From Panacagrimonas sp965216845 (lineage in GTDB: Bacteria > Pseudomonadota > Gammaproteobacteria > Nevskiales > Nevskiaceae): a stretch of DNA of 64,000 nucleotides. Under the pieces are notes generated by a model. The model saw only the letters and a list, made by a program, of their open reading frames with translations, was not told the DNA's origin and ran no database searches. The position numbers and the translations under genes were made by a program. Below, in pieces: positions 8,222-15,985 of the stretch. Within the stretch, counting starts at the first letter, position 1. Every line of letters starts with the position of its first letter. The stretch spans positions 1,612,001-1,676,000 of the forward strand of contig OZ244200.1 of the NCBI GenBank assembly GCA_965216845.1. The letters run 5' to 3'.

Positions 8222-8596
8222 GTGTCCAAATCGACCAAGGTGATGGTGATCGACGACAGCCAGACGATCCGGCGCACGGCGGAGTCGCTGCTTTCACGCG
8301 AGGGTTTTTCCGTCATCACCGCGCAGGACGGCTTTGAAGCGCTGTCGAAAATCGCCGATCACCAGCCCGATGTGATTTTCATCGACATCATGATGCCGCG
8401 GCTGGACGGCTACCAGGCCTGCGCGCTGATCAAGAGCAATCCAAAACTGGCGGACACGCCGGTGGTGATGCTTTCCTCCAAGGACGGGCTGTTTGATCGT
8501 GCGCGCGGGCGCATCGTCGGCTCTGATCAATACCTGACCAAGCCGTTTACGCGCGACGAGCTGGTCGGAGCGGTTCACGCGCACCTGCGTAAATGA
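8222..8596 (+). CDS. pilG: Twitching motility response regulator PilG
   Basis: A single-domain CheY-like receiver of 124 residues. 'VIDDSQTIRRTAESLL' contains the acidic pair, 'FIDIMMPRLDGYQ' the phospho-acceptor Asp, and 'QYLTKPF' the conserved Lys. The sequence 'LSSKDGLFDRARGRIVGSD' is very close to Pseudomonas PilG and unlike PilH. PilG receives phosphate from ChpA and promotes type IV pilus extension and cAMP signalling. The start is GTG 8222, five bases after an AAGGAG ribosome binding site. It is the first gene of a pilG-pilI-chpA-chpC operon; pilH, which follows pilG in Pseudomonas, is missing. Confidence 0.94.
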   Translation: MSKSTKVMVIDDSQTIRRTAESLLSREGFSVITAQDGFEALSKIADHQPDVIFIDIMMPRLDGYQACALIKSNPKLADTPVVMLSSKDGLFDRARGRIVGSDQYLTKPFTRDELVGAVHAHLRK

Positions 8597-8627
8597 AACC
8601 AGGCCACTATCCGGGGATACGGTTCGC

Positions 8628-9176
8628 GTGAGCAGCCTGCGCAACCTTGCTGATCGCCCCTTCGAGCTGCTGTTGCAGCTGGATCAGCAATTGCGCGGCG
8701 CACGCCTGGATACCGCCGCCGAAGCATCGGACCTGTGGTCCGGGCTGGCATTTCGCCTCGGCCCGCATTGGCTGGTTGCGCCCAAAGACGATGTGCGTGA
8801 GGTGATTCCGCCGCCGCGCCTGAGCCGTGTGCCCAATGCGCGCCCATGGCTGGCGGGAGTGGCCAATGTGCGCGGAAACCTGCTGACCCTGGTGCACGCG
8901 GCGCAGTTGCTGGGCCTGGAAGGCGGCAATGAGAGTCGCGCCCGGCGGGTGCTGGTGTTGAACGCCGAGCGCGTTGGCGCCGGGTTCGTGGTGGAGGAGG
9001 TGGCGGGGTATCGCCAGTTCGCCGCCGAAGATCAGCGGCCGGTGGATCGCCTGCAGGTGGATCCGAGTGTGAAGCACTTCTTGTTGGGCGGCTTTGTACG
9101 CGATGGCCGCGCATGGCCCGTGTTCAGTTTGCATCGCCTGTCGCAAAGCGAGGCGCTGCGCAGCGCCGGGCGATAG
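8628..9176 (+). CDS. pilI: CheW-like adaptor PilI
   Basis: A 182-residue CheW-domain protein. After a short helical N-terminus, residues about 40-175 contain CheW hallmarks: 'RVPNARPWLAGVANVRGNLLTLVH' equivalents split over strands, then 'FVVEEVAGYRQF'. PilI couples the ChpA kinase to a chemoreceptor (PilJ in Pseudomonas). The start is GTG 8628, following pilG by 31 bp. One base separates its stop codon from the probable chpA start, so the pair is likely co-translated. No chemoreceptor gene intervenes, which is unusual. Confidence 0.9.
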   Translation: MSSLRNLADRPFELLLQLDQQLRGARLDTAAEASDLWSGLAFRLGPHWLVAPKDDVREVIPPPRLSRVPNARPWLAGVANVRGNLLTLVHAAQLLGLEGGNESRARRVLVLNAERVGAGFVVEEVAGYRQFAAEDQRPVDRLQVDPSVKHFLLGGFVRDGRAWPVFSLHRLSQSEALRSAGR

Positions 9177-9177
9177 G

Positions 9178-12100
9178 GTGGGCAGCGATCAAACCACGCC
9201 GCGATTCGGCGCATTGTCCGCCCAGGGGCTGTTGTGGACGCGCAAGGAGATCGATCACAACCTGTCGCGCAGCGCGCAGTTGATCGAGCAATACAGCGAA
9301 TCGTCGGCCGATGCCAGCGGCCTGCAACAGGCGGGGGGCTTGATTCAGGAAGTACGCGGGGCGGCCTTGCTGATCCGTTGCTACGGCCTGGCCATGCTGG
9401 CCACCGAGATGAAACTGGCGCTGGAATGTCTCGCCGACGGGGATGTGCTGGAAGCCGAGGCGCTGTGTTCGGCCTTGTTGTCCGCGACCTTGCAGGCCTC
9501 GGATTATCTGGATGTCCTGGCGCACGGCCAGGTGGATTGTCCGCTGGCGATGCAGCCGTTGATCAACGAGCTGCGTCTGGCGCGCGATCAGCAGGTGCTG
9601 ACGGAATCGGACGTGTTTGTGTCACACGCCTTGATGAGCGGCTTGCGGTTGCCGGCCTCCCGGCAGGCGGGCGACGGTGCCCAGGCCCAGGCCCAACGGC
9701 TGATGCCGGTTTATCTGGCGGCGCTGGGCTGCTGGTTGCGCGGGCAGGAGGCGGAAAAGAATCTGATGCGGGTCGGCAAGGTTGCGCAGCGGCTGGCGCA
9801 ACAGGCGCTGGATTGCGGCATCTTTGAGCTGTGGCACGTGGTCGCGGCCTGTGTCGAATCCCTGCTCGCGCAGCGCATGAATGATTCGCTGGCGCTGCGG
9901 CGGCTGATGGCCGGTACCAGTCATCAGATCCGCATTCTGGCCGGTGGCGGTGAGCAGCAGGCCTTGGCGGAAATTGGCGACCGTCCCTTGCGACTGCTTT
10001 ACTTCATCGGTCGAACCAGGGCGAGCGGACCACGCGCCCGGCATTTGCGTCAGGCCTTGCAGCTGGACGCGATGCTGCCGTCGACCGAGTTCGTGCAAAC
10101 CCTGCGTGGCGGCTTGCGCGGTCCCAATACCGGCTTGCTGGAAAAGCTGGTGGAGGAAATCCGCAACGAGCTGGCCGAGGTCAAGGACGCGGTCGATCTG
10201 GCCCTGCGGGCGGAGTCCGGGCAAGCCATGGACTTCTCCGACACCCTGGCACGGTTCAAGCAGTTGGCGGACACCCTCTTCACCCTGGGCCTGGACGCCG
10301 AGCACGAGGCGCTCAATGAGCCCTTGCAGACCCTGCGCCAGGCCGGCGGCGAAAAGCAGGTGGACGAGGCCACCTGGATGGCCTTTGCCACCAGCTTGCT
10401 CAACGTGGAGCTGTCGCTGGATGAGGCGCTTTACCGGCAGTTGATGCGGGCGGCGCCGGATGCGGATCGCGGCGCAGGCAGCGCGGCGCAAAACGAGCTG
10501 CGGCAAGGTACGGCGGCGGTCTTTCGTGAATCATTGATCAACCTGGCGCGCGTCAAAATCTGCACCGACAGCTTCATCCGCACCCAGGACGCCAGCGGTT
10601 TGCAGGAAGCGGCGCGCTTGCTGGATGAGGTGGCGGCCGGTTTTCGCATCATCGGCGCGGATCGTGCGGATCAACTGGTGCTGCGGGTGCAGGCTTACTT
10701 GCAATCGACCGCCTTTGCGCGGACCTGTGCCGACCCCGGCGCTGCGGATCGCTTTGCCGACAGTGTCGCCTGCATCGAGTATCTGCTGGAAAACTGCCGT
10801 GACGGCTTGAACCAGGAAGCAGCGCGTTTGCTGGACCGTTTGAGTGTCTGTGTGGATGAGATGTCGCCGCCCGGCGATGTGGTCGTACCTGTTGAGGCGT
10901 CGGCCGATGCGCCAGCATCCGAAGCGGAGTCCGAAGTGGCCGCGGTCGCGGCGCCTGAATCCACGGTCGAAGCGGATCAGGCCCCCGAAACCGTGGATGC
11001 GCAGATTCGCGACGTATTCCTGGAGGAAGCCGACCAGGTGCTCGCCCGGCTCAATGGCGCGCTGCCGGGCTGGATGCGCGATGCAGGTAATCAGAGCCAT
11101 TTGGGTGACGTGCGCCGCGCTTTCCACATCTTGAAGGGCAGCGGTCGCATGGTTGGCGCCCAGCAGATCGGCGACTTCGCCTGGGCCATCGAAAAGCTGC
11201 TCAACCGTTGTCTGGAAGGCACGACCCAGGTTTCGCCGGCGGTGGTGGACCTGGTGCGCGAAGGGATCGCCTTGATGCCGCGACTGTTGTCGGATTATCG
11301 CTATGGTTCGGACCAACCCAACGCCGGGGCGCAGGCCTTGGCGGTTCGCGCCGCCGAAATCGCCAAGGGCGGGGGTGACGCCGAACAGCCCGGTCTGGTC
11401 GACGTGTTTCGCGGTGACGCGCTGGATCGTCTGGCCTGGCTCAAATCCTGGGTGGCCGAGCAGGACGCATCGGCCGATTTGATTCCGGTTGAGGACGCGG
11501 TGTTGCGCGCGTTTCATACTTTGCGCGGCGCTGCTTTTTCCGTGGGCGCGCAAGCGGTCGGCGAATTGGCCGGTGGTCTGGAACGAGAACTGGGGCGCCA
11601 GGCCGCAGATGATGGCGGCGTGTCGCCGGCGTTGCTGCAATTGACCGATGAATCGCTGGACGCGCTCAAGGGCTGGGTGGAAGCCGTTGCCCGGGCCGGC
11701 GCCGCAACCCCAGCCGTTGCGCCCTGGTTGGCGCGTCTTGCCGCGTTTTCTACGCCGCCGGCCGAAGACGAGGATGCGCAGCAGGCCGAAACCATCGCGT
11801 TGAGTACCCGGGCGTTGGATTTGCTGCAGGAATTCGACAGTGGCCTGCGGGCCTGGGCGCGGTGGCCGCAGGCGCGCTTTCATGCACTCAAGCTGAAATC
11901 GCTGATGCACAATTTGCGCGACGCAGCGGAGGATGCCGAACAACAAGCATTGGCGGCTGTGGCGGATCGCATGCATCAACGCATGGGTGAGTTCGCTGGC
12001 GGTCCGGTTCCGGACTCTGCTTTCTTCGACGGTCTTGCAGCGGTGACTGAGGGGCTGAATCAGCTGCTGGATCAGTTGCATCAGGGTCAGTCGCTCGACG

Positions 12101-15100
12101 GTACGGCACTGCTTGCCCAAATCAACGCCCTGCAAGCGCAAAGCCAGACGCCCGCCGAACAGCAACCGCCGCAAGATACAGAAGCCTTGCGTCAGGCATT
12201 CTTGCAACAGGCGCCGGCGTTGCTGCACGGTGTTGAAGCGTCCATCGCCGAGCTGCTGAAAAGCCCGCAGGATCAGACCGCGCTGGACGCGCTGGGTGCC
12301 GCCTTGCACGCCTTGCGTGCGGCGGCGCGCAAGGCGAATCAGGACGCGGTGAGCAGCGTGACCCAACGCCTGGAGATGGTGGTGTCGGCGTTTGTCGGCA
12401 CCGGCGCAATCGACGTTAATCTGTTCCGTGCGCGCGCGCAGGCTGGGTCGCATGCCCTGGTGAGGCTGCTTGCGCAGCTGCAGGCGGGGGATGTGCCAGA
12501 CGCACGCGAAGCGCTGGCACAAATTGATCGGGCGCGTGCATTCCGGCCGGAGGTATCCGAGCCGCAAGCTGAAGCGAGTCATGCCGCGCCGCAAACACCG
12601 GCCGAGGCAGCCGTGTTGCAGCAGGTTGCCGAGGACATCGTTCAGGAAACGGAAACGGTGGACACGCCCGCCGAGTCCGAGCCCGTCTCGCGGGTTCCGG
12701 TAGCGAGCGAATCGGCGTCACGCGAGGGTGCGCCGGCGGCGCCGATGGCGGATTCGGATCTGGCCGGAATCTTCGCGCCCGAAGCCGCGGAGCTGCTCGA
12801 GGCGCTGCAACAGCATTTCTCGGACTGGGCGCAGGATCCCGGCGCCCAAGCACCGCAAGCGCAGATGCAGCGCGCCTTGCACACCTTCAAGGGGGGCGCA
12901 CGCATGGCCGGCCTGCATCGGATGGGGTCGGCCGCGCACCACATGGAAACCCGGATTGCGCGTCTGGCGCAATCCGGGCAGGCGCCCGACGCGGGGGCCT
13001 TGCAGGAATTGCGGCAGTCGCTGGAACAGCTGTTCGAAATGCTGGATCAGCTCGAGCGCGGGCAATTGCAATCATTGCTGCAGGCCGAAGAATCCGAGCC
13101 TGAAGACCTCACCCCGGTTACGGCGCCAAGTTCGCAAGCGCCGCCGCCAGAACCCGAAGCCGCGCCGCTCGCCGGCGGCCGCACGCAATGGGACCGGCAG
13201 CTGTTCTGGCATCCGGAGGCCGAAACCCAGGGCGGCGTGGCGCGCCTGGAGCAGGCGCGTGTGCCGGTGGAACGTCTGGATGCCATGCTCAACCGGGTGG
13301 GTGAAATTTCCATCTTCCGTTCGCGCATGGAGGAGGGTCATGCGTCCATGGTCGGTTCGTTGCACGAGCTGGAGCAGACCATCTCCCGGGTGCGCGAGCA
13401 GTTGCGCATGATGGATATCGAAACCGAAGCGCAAATCGCCGCGCGCGGTTTTTCCGGCGCCGGTGCCGAGCAGCCAGCGGGCGACCGTTACGAGCAGCAG
13501 TTCGACCCCTTGGAGATGGACCGCTATTCACGCATGCAGGAGCTGTCGCGGGCGCTGGCGGAGTCGGTCAACGACTTGCTGGCCTTGCACGCCGGCATGC
13601 AGGTGACCAACGCCCAGACCGAGTCGCTGTTGCAGCAACAGGGTCGCGTCGGCAACGAGGTGCAGCAGTGGCTGATGGATTCGCTGATGGTGCCGTTCTC
13701 GCGCCAGGTTCAAAGGCTGGAACGCGTCATCCGCCAGACTGCCGAACAAAATGGCAAGCAGGCACGGGCCGAATTTGTCGGCGTGGAGAGCGAGCTGGAT
13801 CGCATGGTGTTGGAACGCATGACCGCACCGCTGGAGCACTTGCTGCGTAACGCGGTGGTGCACGGCATTGAAGATGCGCAACAGCGTTTGGCGGCCGGCA
13901 AGGGCGCCGAAGGGCTGGTGCGCGTGGAACTGCATCGAGAAGGTTCGCAGTTGATCATCCAGGTGCGCGACGATGGCCGCGGGTTTGATTACCAAGCCAT
14001 TCGGCAACGTGCCATCGAGCGCGGGCTGTTGCGCGCTGAGGCCGATGTCGACGAAAGCGATTTGGCGCGGCTGGTGTTTTCACCGGGGTTCACCACCGCC
14101 GGCGAGCTGACCCAGGACGCCGGTCGCGGTGTGGGCCTGGACGTGGTGGAAAGCGAGGTGCGGCAGCTGGGCGGCACCATCGGCGTGCAGTCCGGCAAGG
14201 GTGGGGGCAGTCAGTTCACGGTGCGGCTGCCGCTGGCGCTGTCGATTTCGCAGGCGCTGCTGGTGGAGGCGGGCGAAGAGTCCTTTGCGCTGCCACTGGC
14301 GGCGGTGGAAGGCGTTGTCCGCATCCCGCGGGCGCAGATTGCCCGGCATCTGGAGCCGGACGATGAAGGGCTGCCCTACGGTGAGCACCGTTACCAGGTT
14401 CGGTATCTGAGCGATCTGGTCGGACGGCCCGGCGTCGGCGATACCCCGACACGCAATCTGCCGGCGATTCTGGTGCGCCTGGACGAAGCCGAGGCCGGCG
14501 TTCAGCGCGGCGTGGCGGTGGTGGTGGATCACATGATCGGCAATCGCGAAATCGTATCCAAGGCCGTGGGGCCGATTCTGGGCTCGATCTCCGGAATTTC
14601 CGGCGCCACCATTCTGGCCGACGGGCGGGTGGTGCTGATGCTGGACATCCCCGCATTGGTGCGCGCGTGGCGGCGACACGGCCCGGATGATGGACATCCG
14701 GCCGCATCAAGGCCAGCGGACGTGCGCGATCTGGTGATGGTGGTGGACGACTCCATCACCATGCGGCGCGTCGCCGAGCGTTTGCTGACGCGCAACGGTT
14801 ACCGGGTGATCACCGCCCGCGACGGCCTGGACGCCATGGCGCAGTTGCAGTCCGAGTCGCCTGCCGCGGTGTTGCTGGATATCGAAATGCCGCGCGCCGA
14901 TGGCTTTGAAGTGGCTGCATTTGTTCGCAACACCGAGGCGATCGCGCAAGTACCGATCATCATGATCAGCTCACGCTCCGGGGACAAGCATCGCGCCCAG
15001 GCCAAGACCCTGGGGGTGAACCGTTACATGGTCAAGCCGTATCAGGAAGACGCGCTGTTGGCGTGCTTGCGTGAATTGATCCAGACCCCGGTGGCGGTGT

Positions 15101-15102
15101 GA
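9178..15102 (+). CDS. chpA: ChpA-type hybrid chemotaxis histidine kinase of the type IV pilus system
   Basis: A 1974-residue kinase. The N-terminal ~600 residues are helical without an obvious phospho-His. Three Hpt domains follow, with His at about residues 650 (F-H-I-L-K-G-S), 780 (F-H-T-L-R-G) and 1235 (L-H-T-F-K-G-G). Next come a dimerisation segment, a CheA-like ATPase ('HLLRNAVVHGIED' near 1553, 'DDGRGF', 'GRGVGLDVV'), a CheW domain, and a C-terminal receiver with Asp near 1901 ('LLDIEMP'). It is shorter than Pseudomonas ChpA (about 2470 residues, more Hpt-like modules). It phosphorylates PilG to control pilus dynamics. GTG 9178 is chosen as it lies one base after the pilI stop. The stop overlaps the chpC start. 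Confidence 0.93.
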   Translation: MGSDQTTPRFGALSAQGLLWTRKEIDHNLSRSAQLIEQYSESSADASGLQQAGGLIQEVRGAALLIRCYGLAMLATEMKLALECLADGDVLEAEALCSALLSATLQASDYLDVLAHGQVDCPLAMQPLINELRLARDQQVLTESDVFVSHALMSGLRLPASRQAGDGAQAQAQRLMPVYLAALGCWLRGQEAEKNLMRVGKVAQRLAQQALDCGIFELWHVVAACVESLLAQRMNDSLALRRLMAGTSHQIRILAGGGEQQALAEIGDRPLRLLYFIGRTRASGPRARHLRQALQLDAMLPSTEFVQTLRGGLRGPNTGLLEKLVEEIRNELAEVKDAVDLALRAESGQAMDFSDTLARFKQLADTLFTLGLDAEHEALNEPLQTLRQAGGEKQVDEATWMAFATSLLNVELSLDEALYRQLMRAAPDADRGAGSAAQNELRQGTAAVFRESLINLARVKICTDSFIRTQDASGLQEAARLLDEVAAGFRIIGADRADQLVLRVQAYLQSTAFARTCADPGAADRFADSVACIEYLLENCRDGLNQEAARLLDRLSVCVDEMSPPGDVVVPVEASADAPASEAESEVAAVAAPESTVEADQAPETVDAQIRDVFLEEADQVLARLNGALPGWMRDAGNQSHLGDVRRAFHILKGSGRMVGAQQIGDFAWAIEKLLNRCLEGTTQVSPAVVDLVREGIALMPRLLSDYRYGSDQPNAGAQALAVRAAEIAKGGGDAEQPGLVDVFRGDALDRLAWLKSWVAEQDASADLIPVEDAVLRAFHTLRGAAFSVGAQAVGELAGGLERELGRQAADDGGVSPALLQLTDESLDALKGWVEAVARAGAATPAVAPWLARLAAFSTPPAEDEDAQQAETIALSTRALDLLQEFDSGLRAWARWPQARFHALKLKSLMHNLRDAAEDAEQQALAAVADRMHQRMGEFAGGPVPDSAFFDGLAAVTEGLNQLLDQLHQGQSLDGTALLAQINALQAQSQTPAEQQPPQDTEALRQAFLQQAPALLHGVEASIAELLKSPQDQTALDALGAALHALRAAARKANQDAVSSVTQRLEMVVSAFVGTGAIDVNLFRARAQAGSHALVRLLAQLQAGDVPDAREALAQIDRARAFRPEVSEPQAEASHAAPQTPAEAAVLQQVAEDIVQETETVDTPAESEPVSRVPVASESASREGAPAAPMADSDLAGIFAPEAAELLEALQQHFSDWAQDPGAQAPQAQMQRALHTFKGGARMAGLHRMGSAAHHMETRIARLAQSGQAPDAGALQELRQSLEQLFEMLDQLERGQLQSLLQAEESEPEDLTPVTAPSSQAPPPEPEAAPLAGGRTQWDRQLFWHPEAETQGGVARLEQARVPVERLDAMLNRVGEISIFRSRMEEGHASMVGSLHELEQTISRVREQLRMMDIETEAQIAARGFSGAGAEQPAGDRYEQQFDPLEMDRYSRMQELSRALAESVNDLLALHAGMQVTNAQTESLLQQQGRVGNEVQQWLMDSLMVPFSRQVQRLERVIRQTAEQNGKQARAEFVGVESELDRMVLERMTAPLEHLLRNAVVHGIEDAQQRLAAGKGAEGLVRVELHREGSQLIIQVRDDGRGFDYQAIRQRAIERGLLRAEADVDESDLARLVFSPGFTTAGELTQDAGRGVGLDVVESEVRQLGGTIGVQSGKGGGSQFTVRLPLALSISQALLVEAGEESFALPLAAVEGVVRIPRAQIARHLEPDDEGLPYGEHRYQVRYLSDLVGRPGVGDTPTRNLPAILVRLDEAEAGVQRGVAVVVDHMIGNREIVSKAVGPILGSISGISGATILADGRVVLMLDIPALVRAWRRHGPDDGHPAASRPADVRDLVMVVDDSITMRRVAERLLTRNGYRVITARDGLDAMAQLQSESPAAVLLDIEMPRADGFEVAAFVRNTEAIAQVPIIMISSRSGDKHRAQAKTLGVNRYMVKPYQEDALLACLRELIQTPVAV

Positions 15103-15563
15103 GTCAGGCCCTGTATTCGATTCTCATCCCCTTGCGCGAAGATGCGCTGATTCTGCCCAACTCGGCCGTGTCCGAGGTCACGGTGCAGGAAACGCTGGAG
15201 CCGCCGGACGAGGGTTCGCCGCCGTGGATGATGGGTTGGTATGCGCTGGCCGAGCGCCGCGTTCCGGTGATTGCGTTCGAGGCGCTCAACGGCGCCAAGC
15301 CGCCGGCACTGGGGCGCCGCACGCGTCTGACCATCATCAATTCCTTCGGCACGCGCATTCATGGCAGCCAGTTCGCGCTGCTGACACCCGGACATCCGCA
15401 GCTGATTTCGCTCACCCCGGAAGTCGTTCGCGCCGCCGCGCTGAGGCCCACGGATCGGGCGGAACTGTTGCTGTCGCGCCTGCGAGTCGGCGATCGGCAA
15501 GCCGCGATTCCGGACCTGGAGGCCATCGAAGGTGCTTTGGCGGCGTCGCTGCCGGTCGTCTGA
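15099..15563 (+). CDS. chpC: CheW-like protein ChpC
   Basis: A 154-residue CheW-domain protein starting with GTG inside the chpA stop (GTGA). Features such as 'LILPNSAVSEV', 'PPWMMGWYALAERRVPVIAFE' (split here only for description of strands) and 'LTIINSFG' match ChpC, an accessory adaptor thought to feed additional receptor signals to ChpA. It ends the chemosensory operon. ChpB, the methylesterase found between chpA and chpC in Pseudomonas, is absent, as expected if no methylated receptor is encoded here. Confidence 0.88.
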   Translation: MSQALYSILIPLREDALILPNSAVSEVTVQETLEPPDEGSPPWMMGWYALAERRVPVIAFEALNGAKPPALGRRTRLTIINSFGTRIHGSQFALLTPGHPQLISLTPEVVRAAALRPTDRAELLLSRLRVGDRQAAIPDLEAIEGALAASLPVV

Positions 15564-15644
15564 GTCGAGCAGGGCGCTTGGGCTGACAATCAGCGCATGA
15601 CTTACAATTCCGCCTTGCTCCAGCTTTAAGCGACTAGAAACACC

Positions 15645-15968
15645 ATGACCTTTGTCGTTACCGAACAATGCATCAAGTGCAAGCACACCGACTGCGTGGA
15701 AGTCTGCCCGGTCGATTGTTTTCACGAAGGACCGAATTTTCTCGTTATTGATCCGGAAGAGTGTATCGACTGCACCCTTTGTGAGCCGGAGTGCCCGGTG
15801 GACGCCATCTACGCCGAAGATGATCTGCCCGAAGATCAGGCCGAGTTCATCGAGCTCAACGCCGAGCTGTCGCGCAGCTGGCCGGTACTCACCGAGAAAA
15901 AAGACAGCCCGCCGGATGCCGCGCAGTGGGAAGGCAAGCCCGGCAAGCGGGCGATGCTGGAGCGCTGA
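15645..15968 (+). CDS. fdxA: 7Fe ferredoxin FdxA
   Basis: A 107-residue ferredoxin with one [3Fe-4S] and one [4Fe-4S] cluster. The first cysteine set is 'CIKCKHTDCVEVCPVDCF' (an extra Cys interrupts the canonical pattern as in Azotobacter ferredoxin I-type proteins) and the second is 'CIDCTLCEPECPVDAI'. The C-terminal tail ending 'KPGKRAMLER' is typical of the FdxA family. It serves as a cytoplasmic electron carrier; its partner is not identifiable from the window. It has its own upstream region with a possible -10 (TACAAT at 15603) and is followed 17 bp later by the nuclease gene. Confidence 0.96.
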   Translation: MTFVVTEQCIKCKHTDCVEVCPVDCFHEGPNFLVIDPEECIDCTLCEPECPVDAIYAEDDLPEDQAEFIELNAELSRSWPVLTEKKDSPPDAAQWEGKPGKRAMLER

Positions 15969-15985
15969 CTCCTTGATCTGAGCTC

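Noticed and set aside
10531..12594. A 687-codon minus-strand frame inside chpA
   Set aside because: Low-complexity composition, no motif, and opposite conserved Hpt domains.
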